Notes: generated by a model not told the origin, from the letters alone. A DNA stretch of 24,939 nt from Clostridia bacterium (GCA_900768425.1 CAAGCR010000044.1:1-24939), one strand, 5' to 3'. Shown: positions 1 to 7,186, counted from the stretch's first letter. Made by a program: numbers and translations.

Positions 1-132
1 AAATGAAAAAGAACCAAAATAACAATAAACAAACAATATTACACAAGCAAAAAGTAATGCAAGTGCAAAATTTTTATTGTTGTCTTGTTTTAAAAAATTT
101 ATTTCATTTTTAATATTTTCTTTAATTTTCAT
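1..132 (-). CDS. Membrane protein, N-terminal part (runs off the left edge)
   Basis: An ATG at 130-132 on the minus strand opens a frame that stays open for 44 codons to base 1. The product starts MKIKENIKNEINFL, has a polar stretch (KQDNNKN), then a strongly hydrophobic segment from about residue 22 to 41 (FALALLFACVILFVYCYFG), a clear membrane helix. A weak purine-rich ribosome-binding site (AGAGAG) lies just upstream. The rest of the gene is outside the window, so no family can be named. The open frame, the helix and the ribosome-binding site argue for a real gene, but 44 codons is short evidence. Confidence 0.55.
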   Translation of the reverse strand, partial: MKIKENIKNEINFLKQDNNKNFALALLFACVILFVYCYFGSFSF

Positions 133-177
133 ATATTTCTCTCTAATTTTTATTAAATTTATTTAATTAAGGCAAGA

Positions 178-391
178 AAACCCGCTGACAGTGGGCAAAA
201 GTTTGTAGTAACTCAAAAATTTTTTCAATAGGCAGGGAAACCCCTCAGTCTTTCAAAATTTGAAACAAATTTTGAAATCCAGCTCCCCTAACAGGGAGCG
301 AAAGTTTGTGATTGCTTAAAGTTTATTGATGGAGCAAAGTTTGTGGTTGTCAAAAGTTTGGTGTTAATACAGAGTTTGTGGTAACTCAAAC
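178..391 (+). repeat. Intergenic repeat, family 2 (GC-hairpin repeat), with a remnant of family 3
   Basis: Two GC-rich hairpins stand out in AT-rich DNA: CCCGC-TGACA-GTGGG at 181-195 and GCTCCC-CTAACA-GGGAGC at 282-299. Each is followed by AAAGTTTGT and diverged repeats of it (AAAGTTTATTG, AAAGTTTGTGG, AAAAGTTTGGTG). A perfect 12-bp inverted repeat lies at 251-262/266-277. The piece at 233-262 (GCAGGGAAA then CTTTCAAAATTTG) looks like a collapsed copy of the family 3 hairpin seen at 3606 and 20347. Related copies: 3771-3872 (reversed), 9045-9087 and 20470-20550. No coding frame is convincing. With the array at 435-600 it fills the gap between the left-edge gene and rsmG. Confidence 0.75.
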
Positions 392-434
392 TTGTATATA
401 TTTAACTATAATTCATCAGTCATCATTTTTCATT

Positions 435-600
435 TGTTGCGTTAGCAACACAGACCATAATCGCAAGCGAATGCTTGCACTTCACAGCGAACAATTTATT
501 GTTCGTTCACCGCGGGCAAAGCCCGTTCACTGCAAGCATTTATGCTTGTTCACTTTTATTTTATCCTTAATTCATCAGTTGTTGCGACAGCAACGCTGAT
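435..600. repeat. Hairpin array, family 1, copy A
   Basis: A chain of palindromes with constant linkers. A leading hairpin TGTTGC-GTTA-GCAACA (435-450) is followed by four: 463-478 GCAAGC-GAAT-GCTTGC; 488-505 CGAACAAT-TT-ATTGTTCG; 513-525 CGGGC-AAA-GCCCG; 533-548 CAAGCAT-TT-ATGCTTG. Linkers are TTCACAG, TTCACCG, TTCACTG and a final TTCAC. Another GTTGC-GACA-GCAAC hairpin sits at 581-594, and one more (624-640) overlaps the end of rsmG. The same layout with different stems recurs at 18338 and 20577. No U-tract follows any stem, so these are not ordinary intrinsic terminators. Function unknown. Confidence 0.85.
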
Positions 601-620
601 ATTTTATTAGTCATCATTTT

Positions 621-1334
621 TCATTGTTGCGAAGCAACAAGTGGTTTTAATCTTGGTAAGTTTTTCCCTCGGGGATACTTTTTATCGGTTGATTTTACTT
701 TTTCTACTGTTAAATTTTCACGAGTGGCATCAATTTGTTTTACATATATTTTTTGAATGTCTTTTGTTTTGCCACCTAAAAGTTGGATTGCATAGTTTGC
801 TTGTGATAATTCTTCGTTTAATGAACTGCCTTTAAGTGCGATAAATTTGCCACCAACCTTAACAAATGGCAGGCAATATTCCGACAAGGTCACAAGGCTG
901 GCAACTGCTCGGGCTATGGCTATATCAAATTTTTCCCTATTTTTAATTGCATAATCTTCCGCTCTTGCGTGTACTGCTGTTATGTTTTTTAAATTTAACA
1001 CAACTATTACATCATTTAAAAAGTTTACGCGTTTGTTTAAACTGTCTAGCATTGTAATGTTTAGGTCAGGGCGTAAAATTTTTAATGGTATGCTTGGAAA
1101 ACCTGCGCCAGCACCAATATCAATCACGCTTGCATTTTGTGGCAACAAACTTATTGGTAAAATACTGTCTAAAATGTGTTTTATCGCAAAATCATTTTCT
1201 TCGGTTATTGCGGTTAAATTAAATTTTTCGTTGGTTTCTACAACCATTTTATAAAACTTTGTTAATTGGTTTATCTGTTCGGTTGTATATGATATACCAT
1301 ACTCATCAAATAAATTTTTTAAAATTTGTTCCAT
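621..1334 (-). CDS. rsmG: 16S rRNA (guanine527-N7)-methyltransferase RsmG
   Basis: RsmG (GidB) uses S-adenosylmethionine to methylate N7 of G527 in the 530 loop of 16S rRNA. The 237-residue product has the normal length. The SAM-binding loop DIGAGAGFP is at residues 72-80, and the family segment NLTAITEENDFAIKHILDS at about 39-57. The start codon overlaps the mnmG stop (TAATG), and an AAGGAT ribosome-binding site lies within the end of mnmG, so the two are translationally coupled; mnmG-rsmG is the classical pairing. Oddity: the last residues (VASQQ) are encoded by a GTTGC/GCAAC repeat hairpin (624-640), so a repeat has become the C-terminus. Family assignment is secure. Confidence 0.96.
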   Translation of the reverse strand: MEQILKNLFDEYGISYTTEQINQLTKFYKMVVETNEKFNLTAITEENDFAIKHILDSILPISLLPQNASVIDIGAGAGFPSIPLKILRPDLNITMLDSLNKRVNFLNDVIVVLNLKNITAVHARAEDYAIKNREKFDIAIARAVASLVTLSEYCLPFVKVGGKFIALKGSSLNEELSQANYAIQLLGGKTKDIQKIYVKQIDATRENLTVEKVKSTDKKYPRGKNLPRLKPLVASQQ

Positions 1335-3202
1335 TAATTTTTATCCTTTAATGTTTTTAAATAAATTAAAAGCACAGATATATCGGCTGGACTAACACCT
1401 GAAATTCTTGATGCTTGACCTAAGTTTAGTGGGCGAATTTTATTAAGTTTTTCTCTTGCTTCCATACGCAAACCTTTAAGTTCGCTAAAATCTATATTCG
1501 CCGGAATTTTAATTGATTCTTGTTTTAATAGTTTAGCAATGTCTTCGTCTTCTTGTGCAATATACCCTTCATATTTTACTTCGGTATTAACATATTCTAA
1601 AACTCGCTTTGAAAAACCTTCAAACAAGCCATAATATTTATTAATGTCAAAAATATCAATATTGCTTCGCTTAATAGATTTATACACTGTCATTCCGGCA
1701 AGTGCTTCGCCTTCGCCACACTCTGTAAACATTGTTTTTAATGTGTCGTCTAGTTTTAGTTTTGTGTTTAAAAGTTCTTTAACTTTTTTAACTTCTTCTT
1801 GTTTTTGTAAAAATTTATTATATCTTTGCTCGCTCACCAAACCAACTTTTTTACCTATTTCGGTTAGGCGGACATCGGCATTATCTTGCCTTAAAACCAA
1901 ACGATATTCCGCACGCGATGTCATCATTCTGTATGGCTCGTTTGTGCCTTTGGTTACTAGGTCATCAATTAAAACACCTATGTATGCTTCGTTGCGTTTT
2001 AATATCAACTGCTCTTTATTCTCTAATGAAAGTCCAGCATTTATGCCCGCAATAATGCCCTGAGCACCCGCTTCTTCATATCCGCTTGTGCCGTTTACTT
2101 GCCCTGCAAAAAATAGATTTCTAACAAATTTACTCTCCAAGGTTGGCTTTAATTCTGTGGAATCTATTGCATCATATTCTATGGCATAGGCATCACGCAT
2201 TATCATTGCATTTTCTAGCCCCTTTATGCTTGCGTACATCTGCTTTTGAACATCAACAGGAAGTGATGTTGAAACACCTTGAACATAGAATTCATTAGTA
2301 CCAAGACCTTCCGGTTCTAAGAAAAGTTGATGTCTGTCTTTATCAGCAAAACGCACAATTTTACTCTCTATGCTAGGACAATATCTTGGGCCAACAGAAG
2401 AAATTTCACCATTGAACATTGGTGCTCTGTTTAAATTGTCTAAAATTATTTTATGAGTATTTAGGTTTGTATATGTCAAAAAACAACTTGCCCTGTTTGT
2501 TGGCGTTTTTTCACTTAAAAAACTGAAAGACTGAATATCATCATCACCTTTTTGCTCTTCCATTTCATTAAATTTAATGGTTCTGCCGTTTAGTCTTGCT
2601 GGTGTTCCCGTTTTAAAACGAACAATAGTATGCCCTAGGTTTGCTATGGAATCGGTTAAATCTTCCGCTCTTGCAAAGCCGTTTGGACCTACCTTTTTGC
2701 TATATTCACCAATTATAATACGACTCTTTAAATAAACACCGGTGGCAACCACAACGGCATTTGCATAGTATGTTTCGCCTTGCTCGGTTACAACTCCTTT
2801 AACCATACCATCTTCAACCAAAATTTCTTTTGCTTCGGCTTGCTTGATATAAACATTTGGTTCATCTTCCAAAACCTTTTTCATACGGTTATGATACGCT
2901 TGTTTGTCAACTTGTGCTCTTAGTGAATAAACTGCCGGACCTTTGCCCGCATTTAACATTCTAATTTGAATGCTTGTTGCATCACTATTAACACCCATTT
3001 CTCCGCCCAAAGCATCAATTTCACATACCAAATGTCCCTTAGCCGTACCACCTATTGACGGATTGCACGCAAGAAAAGCAATGGCATCTAACGATATTGT
3101 CAAAAGCAAAGTTTTATGACCTTTTCTGGCAAGAGCCAAACAAGCCTCACAACCAGCATGCCCCGAACCTATAACAATCGCATCAAATTTATCTTCATTC
3201 AT
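1334..3202 (-). CDS. mnmG: tRNA uridine 5-carboxymethylaminomethyl modification enzyme MnmG
   Basis: MnmG (GidA) is the FAD-dependent partner of the GTPase MnmE; together they add the carboxymethylaminomethyl group to wobble U34 of several tRNAs. The 622-residue length is typical. The dinucleotide-binding loop is GSGHAG at residues 12-17 (GGGHAG in most members), followed by the signature CNPSIGG at 46-52 and the FFAGQVNGTSGYEEA segment before the C-terminal helical domain. It is first in the mnmG-rsmG operon; mnmE is not next to it here. The start has a GGAG ribosome-binding site at 3214-3217 and a good promoter just upstream. No sign of damage. Confidence 0.97.
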   Translation of the reverse strand: MNEDKFDAIVIGSGHAGCEACLALARKGHKTLLLTISLDAIAFLACNPSIGGTAKGHLVCEIDALGGEMGVNSDATSIQIRMLNAGKGPAVYSLRAQVDKQAYHNRMKKVLEDEPNVYIKQAEAKEILVEDGMVKGVVTEQGETYYANAVVVATGVYLKSRIIIGEYSKKVGPNGFARAEDLTDSIANLGHTIVRFKTGTPARLNGRTIKFNEMEEQKGDDDIQSFSFLSEKTPTNRASCFLTYTNLNTHKIILDNLNRAPMFNGEISSVGPRYCPSIESKIVRFADKDRHQLFLEPEGLGTNEFYVQGVSTSLPVDVQKQMYASIKGLENAMIMRDAYAIEYDAIDSTELKPTLESKFVRNLFFAGQVNGTSGYEEAGAQGIIAGINAGLSLENKEQLILKRNEAYIGVLIDDLVTKGTNEPYRMMTSRAEYRLVLRQDNADVRLTEIGKKVGLVSEQRYNKFLQKQEEVKKVKELLNTKLKLDDTLKTMFTECGEGEALAGMTVYKSIKRSNIDIFDINKYYGLFEGFSKRVLEYVNTEVKYEGYIAQEDEDIAKLLKQESIKIPANIDFSELKGLRMEAREKLNKIRPLNLGQASRISGVSPADISVLLIYLKTLKDKN

Positions 3203-3229
3203 ATTATTTCAATCTCCAAAATTCGAAAA

Positions 3230-3258
3230 ATTATATCACACCCCCATAAAAAAAGCAA
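3230..3258 (-). promoter_or_regulatory. Probable sigma-70-type promoter of mnmG-rsmG
   Basis: On the minus strand TTGCTT (3253-3258) and TATAAT (3230-3235) are separated by exactly 17 bp. Transcription would start near 3223, giving a leader of about 20 nt with the GGAG at 3214-3217. The -35 box overlaps the stem and T-tract of the terminator at 3248-3276, so one short sequence serves both elements. Confidence 0.65.
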
Positions 3259-3276
3259 GCCGATTAAACGGCTTGC
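3248..3276 (-). terminator. Intrinsic terminator upstream of mnmG
   Basis: Perfect 8-bp stem GCAAGCCG/CGGCTTGC (3255-3262/3269-3276) with an ATTAAA loop; read on the minus strand it is followed by seven T (3248-3254). It would end a minus-strand transcript arriving from above 3276, but no gene is visible there. The promoter-like sequence at 3533-3559 could supply that transcript. Confidence 0.75.
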
Positions 3277-3526
3277 CTAGTAAGAGTATAGTTTGCTTAA
3301 AATGAAAAATTAACAAGCATTTTTAATTATATAATTTATTAATCATCTACCATAGCAAAAACTACTAAATTTTAATTTTTACTATAATTATTTAATTTAG
3401 GTTATTTATATCTAAAATTATTTCTTTTTCATTTTTCTACCCTTTTAAAATTTCAAGTAAAAACAACATATATATGTATTTAATTTTTTTCACTAAAAAA
3501 CATATATTTATATATTTTTACTCTTT
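3277..3526 (-). ncRNA. Possible short untranslated transcript between an orphan promoter and a terminator
   Basis: This stretch lies between a promoter-like pair on the minus strand (3533-3559) and the terminator at 3248-3276. It contains no frame of useful length: the only start with a purine-rich upstream is a five-codon frame reading MKKK. The sequence is extremely AT-rich and I see no strong stem besides the terminator. If transcribed it would give an RNA of roughly 275 nt. It could equally be decayed sequence. This is an inference from flanking signals only. Confidence 0.2.
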
Positions 3527-3532
3527 AAGGCT

Positions 3533-3559
3533 ATTATATACCCCCCCCCGCATTGTTAA
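3533..3559 (-). promoter_or_regulatory. Promoter-like sequence with a G9 tract in the spacer
   Basis: On the minus strand TTAACA (3554-3559) and TATAAT (3533-3538) are 15 bp apart, and the spacer contains nine consecutive G (C on the plus strand, 3541-3549). The spacer is 2 bp shorter than ideal. The block GCTATTATATA, C-tract, GCA and AAATATTTTTTAA is shared with the bspA-like gene promoter at 14290-14333, whose spacer is 17 bp with an interrupted tract. Confidence 0.4.
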
Positions 3560-3605
3560 ATATTTTTTAATATTTTTTTAATTTTTTTGTTTTTTTGGTA
3601 AAAAA

Positions 3606-3657
3606 TGCAGGGAAAACTTTTTTAAAAAAGATTTTCCCTGCACCCTTTCAAAAATTT
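3606..3657. repeat. Family 3 hairpin repeat, copy 1
   Basis: Near-perfect long hairpin at 3606-3642: TGCAGGGAAAA then CTTTTTT, closing with AAAAAAG, one bulged A and TTTTCCCTGCA. It is followed by CCCTTTCAAAAATTTT. A second copy is at 20347-20402 and a stem of the same design at 6199-6234. No nearby gene requires it as a terminator. Confidence 0.7.
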
Positions 3658-3670
3658 TACATAATTTTTA

Positions 3671-3872
3671 TAAATGAATAATGATGAATGATGATTGATG
3701 AATTATGGTCGTGTTGCCGTTGCAACAAATGATAAATGAATACTGATGATTGATGAATTATGGTCGAATTATAAAATTTTTGAGTCACCACTAGGCATTA
3801 CTTCACCACCATACTTTGAGCATACTCTGACTTTCGCCCCGAACAAAAAGGGCTGGATTTCAAAATTTGTAA
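3671..3872 (-). repeat. Repeat block: reversed tail motif of family 1 plus reversed family 2
   Basis: 3671-3770 contains the tail motif of the hairpin arrays in inverse orientation (ATGATGAATGATGATTGATG and similar) twice, with a GTTGC-CGTT-GCAAC hairpin between. On the minus strand 3872-3771 matches the block at 266-391: CAAATTTTGAAATCCAGC is exact, followed by a GC hairpin with different bases (GCCC...GGGGC), GCGAAAGT, and an ending GTGGTGACTCAAAA against GTGGTAACTCAAAC. A 72-codon minus-strand frame across it (3769-3987) is made largely of repeat and is not called. Confidence 0.65.
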
Positions 3873-4024
3873 TAAAAATTAACCTATTAAAAGTTCGCAC
3901 AAAATCTTTAATGTTAGTGTAATATTTTCGTTTGGTGCGAGTACAGAAAAAATTATGTTCGTTAAAATAAAATTTTGCGGTTTTCATTTACCATTTGTTG
4001 CTGCCGCAACATAACATTGATTTA

Positions 4025-4216
4025 TTAGTCATCATTCTTCATTAAATACGCAATATATTCATCCCATTTATGTTCCCTAATTGGCATTGGCGAATGATTT
4101 TTAAAATAGATTACCATTGCAGGACAAATGCCATTATAGTTGTCTACAATTTCAATTTTTGTTATTATATCCGAATCTATCACTTTTTTTACTTTGCTAT
4201 GATAATTAAAATACAT
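4025..4216 (-). CDS. Small hypothetical protein (63 aa), C-terminus derived from a repeat
   Basis: I do not recognise this family. The frame could start with a TTG at 4237, but the ATG at 4214-4216 is more likely: a CATAAT box lies 6 nt upstream, the geometry seen at ung. The product reads MYFNYHSKVKKV, then a mixed strand-like region (ITKIEIVDNYNG, AMVIYFKNHSP) and IREHKWDEYIAYLMKNDD. It has no membrane segment or signal peptide. The last codons (MKNDD and stop) are written by the ATGAAGAATGATGACTAA tail motif found after other genes here, so the frame may be a gene fragment closed by a repeat. There is no ribosome-binding site. It may not be functional. Confidence 0.4.
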   Translation of the reverse strand: MYFNYHSKVKKVIDSDIITKIEIVDNYNGICPAMVIYFKNHSPMPIREHKWDEYIAYLMKNDD

Positions 4217-4237
4217 ACAAATATTATGTGTAAGCAA

Positions 4238-4439
4238 TAAATTATAATTCTAAAACCGATTTATTAAATGTGAAAAGTTAAGGGTATAGATATTTTAAAT
4301 TATTTTTAATATCCCTTTTCAATTAGCATAATAAATTAATTTAATAAATTCCAAAAGAAAACAAAAGAATATGCAAGGTTTTTAGTTTATTTATGTAAGT
4401 AACTCTGTTAAAATTATTTTTCACATTTATGATATTTAT
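4238..4439. other. AT-rich spacer, nothing recognised
   Basis: Between the small minus-strand frame and the promoter at 4440. There is an imperfect inverted repeat (AAGGGTAT about 4275 with ATATCCCTT about 4309) and runs of A/T. I see no gene, RNA gene or clear terminator. Confidence 0.4.
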
Positions 4440-4468
4440 TTGCAAAAGTACAAAAATTTTTATATACT
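4440..4468 (+). promoter_or_regulatory. Probable promoter of the four-helix membrane protein
   Basis: TTGCAA (4440-4445) and TATACT (4463-4468) with a 17-bp spacer, 32 nt before the start codon. A strong GGAGG ribosome-binding site at 4488-4492 follows, 7 nt before the ATG. Confidence 0.65.
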
Positions 4469-4499
4469 ATTTATGAAATAATTATATGGAGGATAAAAA

Positions 4500-4898
4500 A
4501 TGGATAAAAAAGCAAAAAATATTTTACTTACCAGTTTAGCCCTTGTTTTATTTGTTGGCTTTATGGTTGGTATGGGCTTTATATGGGACTTATTTTGGAC
4601 TATTGACAAATCTACCAAAATAATTTACTGGGTTAGTAAAGGAATTGTATGTTTAATGGTTGTAGTTTTTTCAATTATAATGTTATTAAACAAGGCTGAT
4701 AAAGGTGTTGGTGCAATGCAACTATTTTTTACAATTAGTCTAGCATTCTTACCTATTCTTTTAAGAGCATTATGTATGATTCCTGTTGCTGGCAAATATA
4801 TTGCTATTATTTTAGGATTTATTGTATTCTGCCTATACGCAATTACAATGATAGGTATGTTCGGCTACAATAATGGAGAAGATACAAAAAGACAATAA
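4500..4898 (+). CDS. Four-helix integral membrane protein of unknown function
   Basis: A 132-residue protein not matched to a family. Four hydrophobic segments can be seen: about residues 8-30 (ILLTSLALVLFVGFMVGMGF), 41-63 (IIYWVSKGIVCLMVVVFSII), 74-93 (LFFTISLAFLPILLRALCMI) and 98-122 (YIAIILGFIVFCLYAITMIG). Ends are polar or charged (MDKKAKN; NNGEDTKRQ). Own promoter, strong GGAGG ribosome-binding site, and a strong terminator hairpin shared with the convergent ychF, so it is a single-gene transcription unit. It carries no catalytic motif; a small membrane protein of unknown role is all that can be said. Confidence 0.8.
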   Translation: MDKKAKNILLTSLALVLFVGFMVGMGFIWDLFWTIDKSTKIIYWVSKGIVCLMVVVFSIIMLLNKADKGVGAMQLFFTISLAFLPILLRALCMIPVAGKYIAIILGFIVFCLYAITMIGMFGYNNGEDTKRQ

Positions 4899-4947
4899 TT
4901 AATTAAATGTTGAATTTTTGTTTTAAGAACAAAAAAGAGTAATACTT

Positions 4948-5033
4948 AAAAATGAAGTGAACCCCAAAAGTTGTCCAACTTTTGGGGTTCACTTCATTTT
5001 TGGGATGCACCCAAAAATAGTACTACTATTTTT
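4948..5033. terminator. Bidirectional terminator: 25-bp perfect hairpin plus two chained hairpins
   Basis: Arms 4948-4972 and 4977-5001 are perfect complements over 25 bp around a GTCC loop, with A5 at the left end and T5 at the right, as expected for a terminator used from both sides by the convergent gene at 4500 and ychF. The T5 is also the left arm of a second hairpin (TTTTTGGG-ATGCA-CCCAAAAA, 4997-5017), and its A5 is the left arm of a third (AAAAATAGTA-C-TACTATTTTT, 5013-5033). A perfect 25-bp stem is unusually long for a terminator; the TGAACCCCAAAAGTT arm could be the remains of an IS-type inverted repeat (inference from general resemblance). Confidence 0.8.
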
Positions 5034-5047
5034 TCATATAATTACAA

Positions 5048-6139
5048 TTACACATTAAATCTAAATAGCATTATGTCGCCATCTTGAACGACATAGTCTT
5101 TGCCTTCCATTCTTACTTTGCCGTTTTCTTTGGCTTTTAGGTATGAACCTGCTTGCATTAGGTCGTCAAACGAAACAACTTCGGCTTTGATAAAGCCTTT
5201 TTCAAAATCGGTATGGATTTTCCCTGCGGCTTGTGGTGCTTTTGTTCCTTTTTTGATTGTCCATGCTCTAACTTCCGGTTCGCCAGCGGTTAAGTAACTC
5301 ATTAAACCTAAAAGTGAGTAGCCGGCAACAACAAGTTTTTCTAGTCCGCTCTCTTTAATACCAAGTTCTTCTTTAAACATTTCTTTTTCTTCTGGGTCTA
5401 GTTTGGTTAGTTCTTCTTCTATTCGTGCACAAAGAGAAATACACTCGCTACCTTCACTTTTGGCAAAGTCCTCTACTGCTTTTACATATTTATTATCTGG
5501 TTTACCTATATCGTTTTCACCTATGTTTGCACAATATATTACAGGTTTTGTGGTTAGCAAGAAAAATTCTTTTACCATTTTTTGCTCATCATCGGTAAAG
5601 GTTAAACTACGTGCTGGTTTGCCGTTTTCTAGTGTTTCTTTAATTCTTTTTAAAAGGTCAAGTTCATCAACTGCGGATTTGTCACCAACTCTTGCAAGTT
5701 TTGCACCTTTTTCGTATCTTTTGGTTACGCTATCTAGGTCGGCAAGTATTAGTTCCAAGTTGATAACTTCAATATCTCTAAGTGGGTCAACTGAGCCATT
5801 GACATTTATAATGTTTGGGTCCTCAAAGCATCTAACAACGTGAACGATTGCATCAACTTCACGGATGTGGCTTAGAAATTTATTGCCAAGACCTTCGCCT
5901 TTGCTTGCACCTGCTACTAAGCCCGCTATATCAACAAACTCAATAACTGCCGGTGTGACCTTTTTGGTATTATATAATTTTGCTAGGGCATCTAGTCTAT
6001 CATCTTTTACTGCAACAACTCCGACATTAGGTTCAATGGTACAAAATGGATAGTTTGCACTCTCCGCCCCCGCCTCTGTTATTGCATTGAATAATGTACT
6101 TTTGCCAACATTTGGCAACCCTACAACACCTATTTTCAT
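5048..6139 (-). CDS. ychF: Redox-regulated ATPase YchF (Obg family)
   Basis: YchF (OLA1) is a P-loop NTPase of the Obg family that prefers ATP, binds ribosomes and is linked to stress responses. The 363-residue protein has the P-loop GLPNVGKS at residues 7-14, the G3 segment DIAGLVAGASKGEGLGN, the altered G4 motif NIGE in place of NKxD (the feature that goes with ATP use), and a C-terminal TGS domain (AWTIKKGTKAPQAAGKIHTDFEKGF...). Length and motifs are normal. An AGGAG ribosome-binding site precedes the ATG. It stands alone, with a hexamer microsatellite and a 122-bp tandem repeat upstream. Confidence 0.96.
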   Translation of the reverse strand: MKIGVVGLPNVGKSTLFNAITEAGAESANYPFCTIEPNVGVVAVKDDRLDALAKLYNTKKVTPAVIEFVDIAGLVAGASKGEGLGNKFLSHIREVDAIVHVVRCFEDPNIINVNGSVDPLRDIEVINLELILADLDSVTKRYEKGAKLARVGDKSAVDELDLLKRIKETLENGKPARSLTFTDDEQKMVKEFFLLTTKPVIYCANIGENDIGKPDNKYVKAVEDFAKSEGSECISLCARIEEELTKLDPEEKEMFKEELGIKESGLEKLVVAGYSLLGLMSYLTAGEPEVRAWTIKKGTKAPQAAGKIHTDFEKGFIKAEVVSFDDLMQAGSYLKAKENGKVRMEGKDYVVQDGDIMLFRFNV

Positions 6140-6168
6140 ATTTTTCTCCTACTTTTATATATTTTTGA

Positions 6169-6190
6169 TTTTGGTTTTGGTTTTGGTTTT
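6169..6190. repeat. Hexamer microsatellite (TTTTGG)3.7
   Basis: Three full TTTTGG units (6169-6186) and a partial fourth lie about 20 nt upstream of the ychF ribosome-binding site, in its presumed leader or promoter region. A change in copy number would alter the leader length. Confidence 0.7.
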
Positions 6191-6198
6191 AGTTTTTC

Positions 6199-6234
6199 TT
6201 GGAAAAAACTTTTTTGTAAAAAAGTCTTTTCCAA
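6199..6234. repeat. Family 3-like hairpin
   Basis: TTGGAAAA, AA, CTTTTTT then GT, AAAAAAG, TC, TTTTCCAA forms a long stem with the same internal CTTTTTT/AAAAAAG design as the hairpins at 3606 and 20347. It is followed by ACCTTTTTCAAAATA, comparable to the CCCTTTCAAAAATTTT after the other copies. It abuts the first unit of the tandem repeat. Confidence 0.55.
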
Positions 6235-6518
6235 ACCTTTTTCAAAATAACACAATATTTTGAAAGGTTGGTAAATTCTCTTAACTTCAGTAAAGATAAA
6301 AGACTTTGCAAGAATTAGCACGAAGTGATAATTCTTTAAATGTCACCTACGGGCAAACCTTTTTCAAAATAACACAATATTTTGAAAAGATAGTAAATTC
6401 TCTTAACTTCGGTATAGATAAAAGACTTTGCAAGAATTAGCACGAAGTGGTAATTCTTTAAATGTCACCTACGGGCAAACCTTTTTCAAAATAACACAAT
6501 ATTTTGAAAAGATAGTAA
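6232..6518. repeat. 122-bp tandem repeat, 2.35 copies
   Basis: Units 6232-6353 and 6354-6475 are the same length and differ at about six positions; a third partial unit (6476-6518) is identical to unit 2 as far as it goes. Each begins CAAACCTTTTTCAAAATA, has an inverted repeat around ACACAA (…AAAATA/TATTTT…), then AAGACTTTGCAAGAATTA, a small inverted repeat AGAATTA/TAATTCT, and ends TGTCACCTACGGG. It occupies the gap between the divergent ychF and dut. Frames across it are repeat-derived and not called. Confidence 0.9.
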
Positions 6519-6607
6519 TTATACCTAAATTTATAAAGATAACTCTTACTTTTATTGCAATTACAAGTATAAACTTATTATTTAAAAAGTCAAATCTTTT
6601 AAATAAG

Positions 6608-6637
6608 TTGTAAATTTTATAGCATAGTTGCTATACT
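6608..6637 (+). promoter_or_regulatory. Probable dut promoter with an overlapping inverted repeat
   Basis: TTGTAA (6608-6613) and TATACT (6632-6637), spacer 18 bp. TATAGC (6618-6623) and GCTATA (6630-6635) form an inverted repeat overlapping the -10 box, a possible operator. The AAGGA ribosome-binding site is at 6665-6669. Confidence 0.5.
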
Positions 6638-6675
6638 TATTTTGTAATAAAAATAATTAAACAAAAGGAACAAAT

Positions 6676-7131
6676 ATGAAAAAAGTAGTTAAATTTAAAA
6701 AATTAAACAAAGATGCAATTATTCCAGATTATGCACACAAAGGTGATGCAGGAATGGATTTATATAGCATTCAAGATGACATTATAGAACCACTTACTTG
6801 GAAACTTATCCCAACCGGGCTTGCTTGTGAACTTCCAGAAGGAACAGAAGGGCAAGTTCGTTCTAAAAGTGGTATTGCATTAAAAAATGGAGTGTTCGTT
6901 TTAAACACTCCTGGAACAGTTGATGAAAACTATCGTGGCGAAATTGGTGTTGTGTTATACAACTTAAACACCAAAGAACCTTTTGTGATTAAAAAAGGTC
7001 AAAAAATTGCACAATATGTTATAAATGCCATTGAATATGTTGACACCATTGAAGTTGAACAATTAGACTCTACCGATCGTGGCGAAGGTGGTTTTGGCTC
7101 AACCGGTCTTGGCAAAAATAAAAACAACTAA
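6676..7131 (+). CDS. dut: Deoxyuridine 5'-triphosphate nucleotidohydrolase (dUTPase)
   Basis: Homotrimeric dUTPase hydrolyses dUTP to dUMP and pyrophosphate, supplying dTMP synthesis and keeping uracil out of DNA. All five motifs are present in 151 residues: motif 1 AHKGDAGMDLYS (20-31), motif 2 RSKSGIA (62-68), motif 3 GTVDENYRGEIG (80-91) with catalytic Asp83 and base-stacking Tyr86, motif 4 GQKIAQYVI (108-116), motif 5 DRGEGGFGSTG (134-144). Its own promoter lies upstream and an AAGGA ribosome-binding site is present. It is convergent with dapB; CAAAATTAATTTTG at 7134-7147 may be a weak terminator. Functionally it complements ung elsewhere in the window. Confidence 0.96.
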   Translation: MKKVVKFKKLNKDAIIPDYAHKGDAGMDLYSIQDDIIEPLTWKLIPTGLACELPEGTEGQVRSKSGIALKNGVFVLNTPGTVDENYRGEIGVVLYNLNTKEPFVIKKGQKIAQYVINAIEYVDTIEVEQLDSTDRGEGGFGSTGLGKNKNN

Positions 7132-7186
7132 TTCAAAATTAATTTTGTAATTTTATCTTAAAGATATTAGAGAAAAAACATTTTTA

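Noticed and set aside
378..599. 73-codon plus-strand frame across the first hairpin array
   Set aside because: It consists almost wholly of repeat hairpins; the corresponding frames over the other two arrays differ and end elsewhere, so the DNA structure, not the protein, is conserved.
435..600. CRISPR array
   Set aside because: The constant unit is only about 7 nt, the variable parts are palindromes of 13-20 nt, and no cas gene is present.
3769..3987. 72-codon minus-strand frame
   Set aside because: Its second half is the reversed family 2 repeat, and no ribosome-binding site or known protein pattern supports it.
6136..6613. Two frames of 61 codons over the tandem repeat
   Set aside because: They are built from the 122-bp repeat and flanking hairpin, are lysine/phenylalanine-rich low-complexity, and lack ribosome-binding sites.
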